Source of the DNA: Metellina segmentata
Lineage: Eukaryota; Arthropoda; Arachnida; Araneae; Tetragnathidae
Direction: 5' to 3'
Assembly (NCBI GenBank): GCA_947359465.1
Contig: OX375881.1
Location: forward strand, 76,407,914-76,471,913
Length of the DNA: 64,000 nt
The position numbers and the translations under genes are program-made. Positions 10,768 through 23,079 of the stretch are shown here, one piece after another. The notes below the pieces were generated by a model that was not told the DNA's origin, searched no databases, and worked only from the letters and a program-made list of their open reading frames with translations. Positions within the stretch are counted from its first letter, which is position 1; each line of letters opens with the position of its first letter.

Positions 10768-13439
10768 TATATCCATATTATTTTGCATTTTTATTGTTTC
10801 ATCAATTCGTATAGACAAATAAATAACTGAATGTAACACTTAAAACCATTATTATTTTTAAATGGTTGGTTATTTTGAGCACTTGGTCCGCAAGTATTTA
10901 TTTCAATAGTTGAATGTGAATGAGAGGTTTAGCGACAAGACAGTTCAATATGGTCTAAGAATATTTGCATTATAAGTGTTCAACATTTTAGTTTTTTCAA
11001 TATTTCTTAAAGCATGATGTAGAAATAAAAGTCTATTTTGCTTTCTGTGCATCACACACTTTTGTTCTCTTGTCAATCTTGTTTCAAAATTGTCTGTGTT
11101 TAATGGAACGTTTGTGTCCCATTCTCTTTTAAGGGTTCTTTTCTAGGTTATAAAACACCTTTCCTTTGACATTTTGTATCATACATTTCATATATAATGT
11201 GATGATTGTTCATGCCCCTTACAGTATAGATTCCGCAATAGTTTTTCTTTGAGTTAGTGTTGGGGTGCTAGTCATAAAAACATTCTACTATGTAAAGAAA
11301 TACTTGAAATAACATTTTAGGGATTCTAATAGATTCTGATAAACTTTTCTCAGTAGATAAATATCTTTTATCTATCGAAAGAACGCTTCAGGTTTGTAAA
11401 TGCACTAAATTCACGAGAGCTAGTTGGCTTTGGTATTAAATATTATCTTGTTTATTCCCAAGTGATCTCATTTTGTATGAAAATGCGTATGAAGAGCGTC
11501 TCAACATTAAATAGGATTGGTATAAGTATCATATATCAAACAGATATATTCAAAATTTTACTAAAACAAAGCAGCATAGAACATAAATGCGAAGAAGCAG
11601 TCTAAAAATAACGATACAATATTTGAAAAACGCTTGAAATACAGTATGGAACCGTATTATCTAATATTCGGCTGGTAGTGAAAACGTTAAGGAAAATAAA
11701 ACAAGTCTAAAGATAAACAGGTTGCAATAGAAACGATTGACATTGCACAATCCAAAGTACTTTAAAGTATAAAGAATTAAACAGAGTAACTCTTGAAATA
11801 AGCTCACGAATCAATACTCTTGTATAGTTAGTTTTGAATCCCGTCTGGACACTAAACTCGTCGGCCTCACCAGCGTCAATGAAAGAAATTGTTAGATAAA
11901 TACAAAAAGTATCTAGTACCTGGATGATACCTAATCCAAAGGACTACAGACTTCAGTTCTTTATTCAGTTAAAATGTCTTGTTTCATTGCGAGTTCTTCA
12001 GTTATTTCTTCGTCTTGGTTTCTCAATATGAAATATAATATTTAGCTTGTCTTATAGTACTTTTGTGAAGATATTCTTTATTTTCTATTTTATGCTAACA
12101 TCATCTATATGTAACTCTATAGATTCATTTCCTTGTTTGATTTAATCTTTACCGAAAGTAACATCAATACAATAGTAGATGGAAATATATTCAGTTTTAT
12201 GTAATCTTTTTTCTACAGAAGTATCACCACGATAAAAAAGGAAAGTGGCTATTGAAAAATATATTCTTATTTCATTGAATTGATTATAGGCTATAAGATA
12301 CTAAAAAGTATGCCTAATCAGTATATATTTTTTTTTGGGGGGGGTTGCTATTACGATCACGAAAATCTAATGATTACAGCTCATGGGGCTTTAACATTAT
12401 TTGTTTAAAAATATGCATACTAAACTTCCTTCAAAAGATCAAAGTCTACATAAATTTTAAAAAAGCTTTATCGAGAGATTTTTTTTAACCTTGCGTTAAA
12501 CAAATTCATAAGTATGTGGTTTCAGAAGTACGTTTATAAGTGTTTATGCATTGAATAAATATCAGTTGCAAAGTTTAATAGCTAATTTTTACCGCTACAT
12601 ATATGCTCCTTGGATTTATTTATTGCTTTTTTTGATCTTACATAAAAGCAGTAAGAAATCTACGGCATGTTTTTTAACACATTTTGGAAATTATCTAGTT
12701 ATTTCTTTGAGTTGATCACAATCTATAACACATAATACTCCATCAGCACTTATAACATTTTCTCCATTTCGTTTAGTCTAATCTTAAGGCAATATCAAGC
12801 CACTAACAAATGGAAAGAGAAACCACAATTTATGTATTCGCAACGAAAAAAACCCAATAGAAACGATAGACTCGCACCCTGTTTCCGATCTACCCCCTCC
12901 TAAACGCCACCCAGAGCAGCCATCCAGATAAGATTTGTTGCATATAAGCAACAGCACAGAAGTACGCAACTCTTAACACTTTCCCTCCCGGACCCAATAC
13001 AGTTCCTACAGACAAGAGATCCACTAAAGCCCTGGTGCATCGTTCCGACCCAAGGATCTCGGATCCGGGCAGTCAGGCATAAAAAAGCAAAGAAGAAACT
13101 ATCCGGGGGTTAATCTGTCTGTCCGAGTACGTGATATTTAGGTCAGCGATTTCATTAGGCTTCGGATGTCGTCGGGAATACTCGAGTCTGGCAGAAGGGG
13201 ATGATGGCCGAGGCACTCCTCCTCGTCCAGTGATTAACGACACGGGCGACTGGAGTAATCGGGAGTGTTAAAATTAGCCTCGACACATCACAATGGCTGG
13301 AATCCAATACTATGGGCGATTGGGTGTTTGGAGTGAAACAAAGTAATGTTTGGACGGACTGCTGTTTGGATCGGTCGGGAAAACAGGGGACTGGGAATCA
13401 AACCGGAGGTTAGCAAGAATGCGAACGTTGCGACTTATC
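10768..13439. other. Unannotated stretch
   Basis: 10.8-12.8 kb is AT-rich with no recognised feature. 12.86-13.44 kb is distinctly more GC-rich and adjoins the reverse transcriptase relic. It may be an upstream part of that retroelement or a separate unique segment; short frames there show no family. Confidence 0.35.
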
Positions 13440-13680
13440 ATGTACATAGATTTTCAAAAGGCTATTGATAACGTACCTCATGAGGCATTGCTGTTTAAAT
13501 TGGAAAAGCTGGGGATTCAGGGGAAAACATTGATATGGATAAATAATTGATTATTGGGTAGAATGCAGAGAGTGCAGGTAAAAGGAAATTATTCACAGTG
13601 GTCAGAAATTATAAGTGGGGTGCCTCAGGGATCAGTTTTGGGACCAATTTTATTTACAATTTTCATAGATGATATAGGTT
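13440..13680 (+). pseudogene. Non-LTR retrotransposon reverse transcriptase fragment
   Basis: Translation from 13440 gives MYIDFQKAIDNVPHEALLFK, the palm A motif region of LINE reverse transcriptases (Y-x-D-F-x-K-A-F-D, with F changed to I). After an in-frame TGA at 13548-13550 the same frame continues through [12 protein letters not shown] and [14 protein letters not shown] (motif B), then IFIDDIG. The sequence diverges where the catalytic Y/F-A-D-D motif should follow. So the fragment keeps parts of fingers and palm, has one stop, and has lost the active site and everything downstream. The pattern fits the Jockey/CR1/RTE-like groups; I cannot place it further. Confidence 0.85.
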
Positions 13681-14039
13681 AGGGGATTAAAATTATGTTT
13701 GTTCAGGGTCTATGTAGCTCATGAGCAGAATTATTTGGAATGAAAGACTAAAGTAAGCTGCGTTCTTGCATCTAAAGGGCTAGAACTCTTCAACGAGTTT
13801 CCTCCCTGTGTGTTTTTCTCTCCTTTTGTGTCAATAAACACTTTCTTGTGTATTTGTCTATTATTTGGCATATGTCTTCAGCATGGCCCAATATTGATGT
13901 GTGTTAGTACCATGGCCTAGATGGTTGATTGGATTGGGTTTTGTGTTACAAGATGCCATATTTGGCCTTGCTGTGCCAGACCCAAGATAGGCAACATCAA
14001 GTAATGGAGAGATATACGAATAAAAATTTTTACAAACCT

Positions 14040-14135
14040 AGAGCATACACTCAAGGGAGATATCGAACTTGCACCGCCTACACCAAGCAGATTGCTGACT
14101 CAGAAGGCATACCCATTGAACCACGACGGATATGG
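14040..14135 (-). repeat. tRNA-like SINE head, a separate family
   Basis: On the minus strand there is TGGTTCAATGGGTA, similar to a pol III A box, and about 50 bp on GTTCGATATCTC, similar to a B box. The order and spacing are tRNA-like, but the segment does not close into a convincing acceptor stem and lacks the body shared by the abundant SINEs here. I read it as a decayed tRNA-derived repeat, not a tRNA gene. Confidence 0.45.
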
Positions 14136-14199
14136 CGGAAAATGAAGTGAGAGTTTTTCTGTTAAAGATGGGAATGCGACACCGAAATACAACATAAAT

Positions 14200-15804
14200 A
14201 TATTGAGATTTCGCATGCATCTAGCAATGCTTGATGAGGAAAAATAAATCCAGCCGTTCGGACGTAGTGTGGCCCCACATACAGACAGACATTAAATGTG
14301 TTTACCACTGTTTTTGCATAAGGATCAAAAAAGAATAATAACTTGAAATGTCGAAAATATCCAAAGCACAAACCAATACTCCAATTTTATTTGCATAAAG
14401 AGAAAGTTTTCTCACACAACCGGGAGTATTAGTAGTGTCTATAACTCATTTGTTTTATATGATTATTCAGAGTTTAGGCCTTGACCTCGTCTTACAACCA
14501 ATTTGAAAATTACTAGATGTTGTCCTTGGATCTTTCTCTTTGAGATTAATTTAAAAACGTTGTTGCTCCAAGGCGCTAATTAACTACTTACCTATCTATG
14601 GGATTATTCTGAATTTACCACCGCTGTGTAATCATAACTGAAAATGATTATTTCAGAGTAAGTAAAGCGAGTCGATCAAAAACAGAACACTTAATAAGAG
14701 CATTTCAACATCTTATATTTCGAGCTCTACTTCTGAAAATCCACCGGACTGGGCTACATATGTATTAAATCCTCCATTTTGATTACATTATTTTGTTTAT
14801 ACTGGATACAGATTTTTCGGTGTGTGTGTGAATGCAGCCTACGACTAAGAAATGAGATGTTCCGAGTTTAATGACCGTAAGTCCGAATGGCCGTTAAACA
14901 GTTTAAGGAGTACCTGTAGTCTAAAATCCAGATATTCTTGTTCTTAGAGTTTTCAAAAGGTTTAAGCAAAAAATTTCTTGAAATAAAAGGTAACACACAC
15001 CGAAACGCTTTGAAATATGAAAGTTCCAGACAATAGCACAGTTGAAACATAAACGCTGCTACAAAATTAACTTTAAAAGAATCATAGATGCCGTTAGCTT
15101 CAAGTGCATAAAAGTAAAACTTAATTCACGATTTTCGTCTTCTCTTTCGTGATACTCGCTTAATACCAAGCCCCTAAATTCCGTTTCAACTGTTCCCAAA
15201 TAAAAGCGCAAACCTAACCCTAGTTTTGGCTTCGGAACCGTTTTTCAATTTCTTGCCATATTATTCACTCTCCACATTAGAACTTCCTTCGAAACGTCTT
15301 CTTTCACTGAACACAAAAGATTCGACGAGAGGGAAAAATGTTCCACGGTGTGATTAATGTTGCTTTCTGGATGGTCTCCAACTTCCCATCCCCCTCGCAT
15401 TAATAACGAAATATTTATGCCCCTTAGAACATTTCTAAAAACGGGCCGAACGGATTCAAACGAGCCGGATCAACGTTCTGATTCATCGACCGGCAAACGA
15501 TTGTGAATTCGTTAAGGAATTATGGTCTGATTTTGAGCGGAAGTAAATCATGCGCTTCCGACATGCCTGAGCCTGCTTAATTTATTGTGTTATTTCCTTT
15601 CTTCATATTGAGGTTCATTTGGTCTTTTCCTTAAATGCTTTTGAAAGAAACAATGCATCATTGGTATGTTTCAAATTAAAACTTTTGAGGTCATGGATTA
15701 AAGCATAGCTCTGTGCATTATTTTTGGACCTATAAGCTATTCTTATTTTTATTAATACACACTTATGTCATTATCATTCACTGTTAATGTTACAAAAATA
15801 ATTA
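14200..15804. other. Unannotated stretch
   Basis: No gene or repeat recognised. 15.15-15.57 kb is somewhat richer in GC and looks like unique sequence, but no frame, splice pattern or motif supports a call. Confidence 0.35.
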
Positions 15805-16799
15805 TTAACCCTCCTGGTGGTTATCTCTACGATGTATCTCGTCATTTAGCAAAACAGAATGGATTTTGATAGAAGACATAGCTCGTTATTAGAAGTAAAC
15901 TGACCAGATCTTGGTCGCTTCATAATGTTTAATCAAATCATTCTCTCATCATCAAACTCGGCAATATTTTCATGACACGACATCTCTTTATAAGCATACC
16001 GACTAGGGTACAGCTACAGTCTACGTTTATAGCAGTGGCAACGGTCATTGCTGTTTTTTTTTTTTTTTTTTGGCTCACTTCTAATGTCGACAAGGAAATA
16101 ATTATTTCAAATTTTTTTTATTTTTACAACGCAAAATGAAAGCTTGAAAACATATTTCTGATCGTTTTGAAAAGTATTTTTTTAAACACTTTGGCAAAAA
16201 GTAATAAGCTTAAACACATTTCCAAAACACATTTGTGAACCAGAAGAAAAACGAAGCTGTGAATGTTGGGTTAGAATATACCCTGAATCTTATAAATAAC
16301 ATTAAATACACTTGGCATGTTCAAAGAGAAAAAGATTTTTAAGAGGAAAAAAAAGCAAGTAATAATACAACTTGATATGTCAGAACTGTTCCTTGAAAAA
16401 CGTAAGAAAAAAAAACAATTCCTCAAATGGCAAAAAAAAAAAAAAATGTCAAAACTCTACCGTGAAAAAAAAAGTATAGTCCAATAAAATTTCACAACTG
16501 CAGAAAAACCATTAAATGAACCAAATAAATCAAAGAAAAAAAATTTTAACCCGGGAGCGGGCGCAGGGTGTGACATACCCGTGCCCATCTTTTGTTCTGT
16601 CTATTTCTCGACCCCTCATTTAAAAGTGGACGAATCTCAGTGTAGCTGAACGTAGGGTCATGACCTTGGACAGGCCAGGTCAGCAGGCGAATTCTAAAAA
16701 TAGAAATTCCGGTATTTTGTGTTTCGGGTATAATATACCCAGCGCGCCCATCCTTGCCACTCAGATTTTTTCCGTCATGACATCCACACACCTTGCAAA

Positions 16800-17400
16800 T
16801 ATGGTACGTAACTTCATGTGCGACAAAGAAATGAAGCATTTGAGAACTTTTATTGAAATAAAAACAGTTTCGACGGATGAAGAATTTTTATTTGATGACG
16901 AAGAAGGGGGGGGGGGAGGGGGGGGGATTTGATGATGAAGAAGAATATAATAGGAAATATGATTCATCAACAGACGGTGACACAGATATTGTAGTAGATA
17001 TAGATTCGTCAAATGGAAAGTTGAAAATTTATATATGTTGGACAAGATGAAATAACAACATGAAAAAAAAAAGAAAGAAATTTCGAACTGATGTGCGAGT
17101 TTCAGAAAAAAATTAAATAATGAAATTTCTTGGAAACACAGCTATTTTAAGAGATGTTAGAACACCGTTAGAATCTTGGAAACTTCTGATAAAATGTTGA
17201 AAGATTTAGTGAACTGCACTAACATTTATATTGCATCGATTTCAGATAGTTTTACACGAGAACGAGATGCGAAATCTACAAGAGCTGAAACAAGAGCTAC
17301 TATGAGAGCTGAAATGAAAGCGTTTATAGGACTTTTATATAATTGAGTTCACAAATCCTCTCGTGTGATTATTCCTCTCGTGGTCATTACTGATCTTTGG
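16800..17400 (+). pseudogene. piggyBac transposase N-terminal remnant
   Basis: Short plus-strand frames resemble the N-terminal half of a piggyBac transposase. An acidic stretch (FLFDDEE) at 16882-16908 is cut by a G-run; the sequence just after it (DDEEEY-like in another frame) repeats the acidic theme. At 17197-17346 the frame reads CTNIYIASISDSFTRERDAK, an RAETRA repeat, then MKAFIGLLYN and a stop, matching the family pattern T-N-x-Y then E-(L/M)-K-x-F-I-G-L-L. The DDD catalytic domain is missing. Multiple stops and frameshifts: a dead relic. Confidence 0.7.
16905..16927 (+). repeat. G-run with G-quadruplex potential
   Basis: A run of G broken by a single A lies inside the acidic region of the piggyBac remnant. 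It separates two similar GATGA(C/T)GAAGAAG segments, so it may have arisen by slippage or at a duplication junction. It can supply four G-tracts on the plus strand. Confidence 0.7.
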
Positions 17401-18249
17401 GCAACAAAAGAAATTAAAAATGTTATTAGATGTATTTTCTGCTATAATTTAGTTATAAAAATTATTTTGCACACTATTTATGATTGTAAGAAGCGATGAA
17501 AAAGTTCGGGTATGAGATACCCTGCGCGCCTACTCCCGTTGCTTTTTTTTTTGCGCGCCTGCTCCCGGGTTAAAGGACCAATGCAATCAAAGATATTTTA
17601 AAATTAAAATAGCCAATGTAAAGAAAAATTTCAAACGAACCAATGAAATCAAACGATTTTAACGGATTTTGAAAAAACTTTCTAAAACAATCAAAATAAA
17701 AATTTAGTTTTCGTTTGCCGAGGTTGCCATGAAAACCACAATAACAATAAATTCAGATGGGTTGCCTTAACCTAACGTAACTCGCTACTAGAAGTGCGCC
17801 CAAAAAATCGCCACGGCCGTTGCAACCGCTATAAATGTAAACTGTAGCTGTACCCAGACTAGAACTTGATGGACGAGATGGCACGCCATTGAAAGAAGAC
17901 TGATCAGATCTTGATCTAGACAACATATTTCATCGTCAACTTGTCAGCAATGTCTTGGAGACAGGATATCTCGTCATCATCCGAACATACTACCTCTTGA
18001 TGGACGGAATAGCTCATAGAAACCCCATAGTTGGTTAATTCACGACTTTATAACTAAGATTTGTTTATCAGAAATCACTCTGTAACAAACCTCGTTAAGC
18101 AGTCAACTATATATATAACTGTTGTAAGCATATTCTTCCAAGGGAGACCCTCACCTGTCCTTGTAAGGATTTACAGGTTTAGAAGTCTCCCTTGGGAGTT
18201 TATTACTTTCTTATTTGCAGAGTTTCTGAGAGATGTCATCTTTCCATAA

Positions 18250-18372
<123 letters not shown>

Positions 18373-18897
18373 ACATCTAGAACAATAGTCACCACCTTTA
18401 TTTTGTTACCTCTGTTTGAGCGCTGGTGGACTAGCCAGCTTATAATGTTAATATAATTTTGATTAACCTTACTTCATATTTTTATCTGCCTAGCTCATTG
18501 CACAAATCTTCAAGGAACCATCTCCGTATAACGAAGTACACCTTTTTTCAACCTAACAGTCTTCTGTCTTTTCCTAGACTGTTTAGTCTAGTTATGTTTA
18601 CTACTCCCCTAATGTCCAAGGAGTTCTCCAATGGCTCAATTCTCTAGACCCTTGTGAGTAAAACTGATGTGAATCTCACACATTTACTGCTTTTATTTTC
18701 AAATAAAATTGACGTTCAATCATCGTGAAAAAAACGAAAGTACTGAACAAGTGCTGAAAAGTTTGTGTATACCTCTACGTGCTGGAAGCATATAAAGGAC
18801 ATTTACGTGTTAGTGCTCCATTTTGATTGAGATGCTGTATTTTAACTTTTAGTTCCGAAAAGTTTAAGGAACCCGGTAGAAGAGTTTCAACTTAACA

Positions 18898-19168
18898 ACC
18901 GGTGGGTTCCGAGTTTGACACTCGATCCAACCAAAGACCGTAGTGTACATGGATGTTGGTGCACGTTACATCGGTTGTGGTCTCAAATGTCCTCATGTTG
19001 CGTGGAGCAGAAGTTTAGAGATTGGAGTGTGCTAGCTCAGGTGTTGCCCCACCATCTGACTGTGAGTCAAAATTATGAAGCATTGGCCTCTCTTTCCCTT
19101 TGGGATTTATCCCAGATAGTTGCCAATTGCCCGTCGAGTTGCTCCAGTGCACGACATTAATTCAATAA
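18898..19168 (+). repeat. SINE copy (shared body and tail), diverged
   Basis: Contains the body landmarks common to this window: CACTCGATCCAACCAAAGACC, GGTGCACGTTA, GCTAGCTCAGGTGTTGC, CATCTGACTGTG, TTCAAAATTA-like (here GTCAAAATTATG), TTTCCCTTTGGGATTTATCC and the terminal ATTAATTCAATAA. The tRNA-like head is mostly missing at the 5' end. Many substitutions indicate an old copy. Confidence 0.85.
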
Positions 19169-19169
19169 T

Positions 19170-21786
19170 CTTCCCCCAAATGGTTTATACATAGTACTAT
19201 CTTAAAAACGTCACATGTGAATTAATAGCTGTCATTCTACTTGTTTAATAATTTCGTCTCCAAAAGGGTGTGTTCCTCGTCTTTTGTACTTAACAAAAAT
19301 GTCTCTCTTAATTGTTTTGAACTTTTATGTAAGGTTGAACTTCTGTGTTTTTCATGTAATGCTCAAAACAAATAGACGCCTATTTTCTTTTGATTTTACC
19401 CTGTTAAACACCATTCCACAACCTTTAAGGAACAATCTGATTTCCCCTTGTTAAGAGTCCTCTCACAATTGACAACCTCTACAGAATAACCTGATTTCTC
19501 AGTGCTAAGCCTCATCTCGCCAACTGACAACGATTTCTGTGTGTTAAGTGTCATCTCATTGATTTACAACTCCGAGAAACCCTTAAAAACACATCAAGGA
19601 ATATTATTTTCTAAGCGGAATATGATTCGCTCAGAAGCCAGTGCGATTAAATCCAGAAAACAAAACAAAAAATTGTGAAAATTAATGTTTTTTAATACTT
19701 TGGTTTTTAACATTTTGGGTTTAATCATTTAATGAGAAAATTAAAAAAGTCTTTTTTCAAAGGGTAGGCTATGCAACAAAACAAGTTATGTACAGGATAT
19801 GTAAATAAAAACGTAAGAAATTTATGTAAAAATAAATTGTTCGAGATTGTTCTGTGTTTCATCAGTTCGTGTTGTAATGTACGCAAGCGTTCGTAAATGC
19901 CACTTCAGAACTGGTGAAACGGATGTCACATGACAGATTATTCTCTGGTTTACTCTTTTTTTTTCAAAGAATTGTTTACAAACGCTGTTTTAGTTTTTAT
20001 TTAAAAGTTCATGTAAAAAAATTTTGAAAAAAGGGGACTCACATTCTCAATTCACAATTGTTTCTGAAATTAGTATACAACATATTCACAGGCTATAAAA
20101 ATAAAGGCTTTCGGACCATGATAAAACAAAGCAACGAGTAAATCTTTTAACATCAAAAATAATATTATTTATTCCATTACAATTTACAAAAATCAGAAAA
20201 TATCAGAAAAAAGACTAACCGCATTGACTTCTGAGAGATTCATATATCTATACGACACGCTTAAATATGAATATGAGAGCGATGAACAAATTTATTGGTT
20301 AGGACATGTGCACCCCAAAATTGAATGGAGAATTTAAAAAGCAGCGACTTCGAAATTTGCGTCTTAAAGAACGAGTGTCTAAAACACTTCTTCGAGGTTG
20401 AAAAATATTTAGGTTTAATGAATCTCAACGAGAGAGAATAAGAGGTTTAATCTCGGACATTTCCCATCGGATTTTTCTAGCTCTTTGGCCTTAGGGATCT
20501 CGAAGTGCTTGAGAATTATACTTTTGGGGTCGTACTATCAATGCTGAATGTGAAGACGTTTAATGCTCTGTTGAGAATTATACACAGGAAAAATCATTAC
20601 TACAGGCGACTGTTTCTTTTGTAGCCCTCTTCAGAAATCATCGTAAAGGAAAGATCGTAAGAGATCTCAAAAGATCGTAAGTGTAAATTAAAAATTTGTC
20701 ATGCTACCAAATAATTTTGTTTTAAAATGAAGCTAAACTTATACTTATTTTTCAAAATTTTCTGTGTTTTATTTTTACAAAAATTTTATAAATCAATAAT
20801 ACGCTCTCCAAAAAAGAGTAATTTTGTTTGATATGTATACAAACTAATAGGTGAGTTATAATTTTGAGTAATATATGGAGAATTGATGCGCATGGAACTT
20901 ACCAATTTTTTTTATCAAAACCTTTGACCACTTTATATGTAATAACCCTGCTATAACTTAATATTTGTAGACCAAACATTATATATAGAGAGACCTTTTA
21001 CTAAAAAACAATTTGAAATTTTCATAACAATTGAATAACAGCTACAAAAGAGTGTTTTGAAAGTTATTTGTTTCCTTAATCATGTTACGTGTGCCATTCT
21101 ATATCCGGATTTAAATATTGTACTTTAGTAATAGTCCTGACCTTAAGCAAATTATAGTAAACAAATAGGCTTACGCATAGAATGTTAGCCACATTTCTTT
21201 AAATGCTTATCTATTGCTGACAAAGTCGTTAATCACATTCTATATATTATTTTAATCATTTTATGATGAATACAGAATCCAAATTCATTCAATAAATGGA
21301 TTTAATACCTTTAAATGAAACACAAATATCCAAGAACATGTAACAGCATTTCGTTAATTTTTACTGGTGTTTATTCTTGTTTCAACAACAATTGCATTGC
21401 AAAAAGCACACCTCAGTCATATTACCATAATTAGATTCTGAACGTCTGCTTCAATTTCATCTAATATCTTATTCAAAGGCGATTTTTAGACTCTGAAGCT
21501 ATTCTCGTATTTTCTTTTTCTGGACTGATTTATATCATAATATATTTATCATTGCTTTATGTCATCAGACTACTGAAGAATTTTATTAGAGTGGCAAGCC
21601 CTTCCGTGTTGTGACTATGTGGAATATATACAGCTCCATAGCTCAAGCAAGCGTCAAAATTGGCATATGACTTCCATAACGATTGATTTGATATTATTTA
21701 TATCTGGTAATAAGCCCGTTACACCCATTTCTGTGCCACGTACTTTGATGAAATATAGATAGTTCGTGGTTTCTATTTCAAATTAA
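19170..21786. other. Unannotated AT-rich stretch
   Basis: No gene or paired repeat recognised in 2.6 kb. Only short frames are present. Confidence 0.35.
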
Positions 21787-22090
21787 TAGGTAGTTAACTA
21801 ACGTCGCAATTCAACAACACAACGGGCTATAGGTGAATCTGTCCCCAAAGGAAAGGTTTTAGGACACCAAGTAATTTTGACCCACGTCCATAAGCAATGT
21901 CTGCACCTGAGATGGCATAAAACTCTCTAAATTTTTACACCATGCCCGCTTGTGGATATTATAGGATACGGGAGACTTAATGTGCACCAGCCCCCTTGTA
22001 CATAACAGTCTTAATTTGGACTAAGTTTTCAACTCGCAACCCTCCTGTTGCTAATCCGTTACTGTTCCAACTTGCTCTTCCGTGGCCACA
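21787..22090 (-). repeat. SINE copy with type I tRNA-like head
   Basis: Reverse orientation. The tail (TAGTTAACTAACGTCG) is at the left, and the body includes CACCTGAG-TGGC and TTAATGTGCACCAGC. The right end holds the type I head read backward: CAACCCTCCTGTTGCTAATC, then GCTCTTCCGTGGCCAC. This head has an A-box-like segment (AGAGCAACGG-type) and a B-box-like GTTGAAAAC, weaker than in the type II head. Confidence 0.85.
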
Positions 22091-23079
22091 AATTAATAGT
22101 TAATGCTTTGTAAATAAATATTCCTTAATTCGGTTGAATTATTTAGTTTGCTTTCTAAGTATTTATCCACCGTTTCCTACACTCCGCTTTTCGGGCTTTC
22201 CGTTTGTAAAAACAACTCAACTCTTCCCAAAGTCCTTTCCAGTGACTTTTCAAGTAACTAAAATAGGCGGGAGGGAAAGAGTAACTTAAACCCTATTTGC
22301 AACTAAATTACTTCATTGAATCTCGAATAGAATACATTTTCCTTCTTTAACTGTAACTGCATCCGAAACAAGCCGTTTCTCTTTTTATATCCCAGCGCAA
22401 CAACATCTCCCGTTGCAACGGCCCCTTTCCGATTTTGTTTTCGATTTAAATGCGATGCTGTCTGCTCAAGAGATCCTTCGGTCTAGTATTCTAAAAAAAA
22501 ACTTCAAGGCAATGCAAAGTTCGAATTGTCTGGGGGCTGTATTAGAACTGTGCAGGGAATTAAATGTTTTAAATTTTGTTTCTTCTTTCTAGTTTAATAG
22601 AGGATGTCCACTTAATTCAAAATTGCATAAGAATTATTTAACTTTTCGACTATTTTACCAAAATTTAAGAACTTGTTATGAAAATAATGTTTCGTTCAAA
22701 TGAGGAGGATTAAATAGGCAAATACAGTCGTCACTGTTTTGGCCGTCCCTTACATTGCAGACAACCTCTCACCGTTCGTCATACACTAGATGGACAAAAG
22801 TATTTGGACACTACATGTTTTTCAGAAAAAGGGCATTATTATTCTATTGAGTAACGGTTAGGCCCTTCGTTTGATTGTATAACAGCTTCAACACGTCTAG
22901 GAATACGTTCCACAAATTCTCAAAAAGTTTGCCCTGTCAGATTGAAATCGTGGCTCTGAACAGGCCAATCCAGCAAATTCACCTCATTTTCAGAAAACCA
23001 GTCCAACACACGTTTTGCAATGTGACATGGAGCTCGATCCTGTCGGAAAAACAACCATCATCGCCGAAGTATTGCTATA

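Larger units (their letters stand above)
16550..17569 (+). mobile_element. piggyBac-superfamily element, 1020 bp, defective
   Basis: Flanked on both sides by TTAA (16546-16549, 17570-17573), the strict piggyBac target. The termini are CCCGGGAGCGGGCGC at the left and the near reverse complement at the right (CCCGGGAGCAGGCGC read inward), starting CCC as piggyBac ends do. Three 15-bp imperfect palindromes of form GGGTRTN3ATACCC lie near the ends, at 16566-16580, 16726-16740 and 17508-17522, each followed by a GCGCGCC- or CGTGCCC-like stretch. A transposase remnant lies within. At about 1 kb it lacks the catalytic core of a ~2.5-kb autonomous element. Confidence 0.92.
16007..17854. mobile_element. 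Unclassified long-TIR DNA element, interrupted by a piggyBac
   Basis: The left end GGTACAGCTACAGT (16007) is repeated inverted at 17841-17854. The similarity continues inward for about 40 bp with few mismatches and, more weakly, for ~80 bp, including a poly-T stretch that has expanded on the left (16053-16070). Likely TSDs are CCGACTAG (15999-16006) and CAGACTAG (17855-17862), 8 bp with one mismatch. Without the inner piggyBac the element is about 830 bp and AT-rich with no coding capacity. Superfamily is uncertain; an 8-bp TSD would allow hAT, P or Merlin-like groups. Confidence 0.75.
15809..18034. mobile_element. TTAA-flanked MITE carrying two nested insertions
   Basis: The outer shell begins after TTAA (15805-15808) with CCCTCCTGGTGGTTATC and ends before TTAA (18035-18038) with GGGG-mirrored CCCCATAGTTGG, so both ends read TTAACC inward. 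Inside are repeated GATATCTCGTCATC-like palindromic blocks shared with copies near 26.2, 30.8, 48.1 and 62.3 kb. Removing the insertion at 16007-17854 leaves about 380 bp, roughly two units of the 217-bp copy at 30.8 kb, so this copy may be dimeric. TTAA targeting fits piggyBac- or Kolobok-like mobilisation; no coding sequence of its own. Confidence 0.75.
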
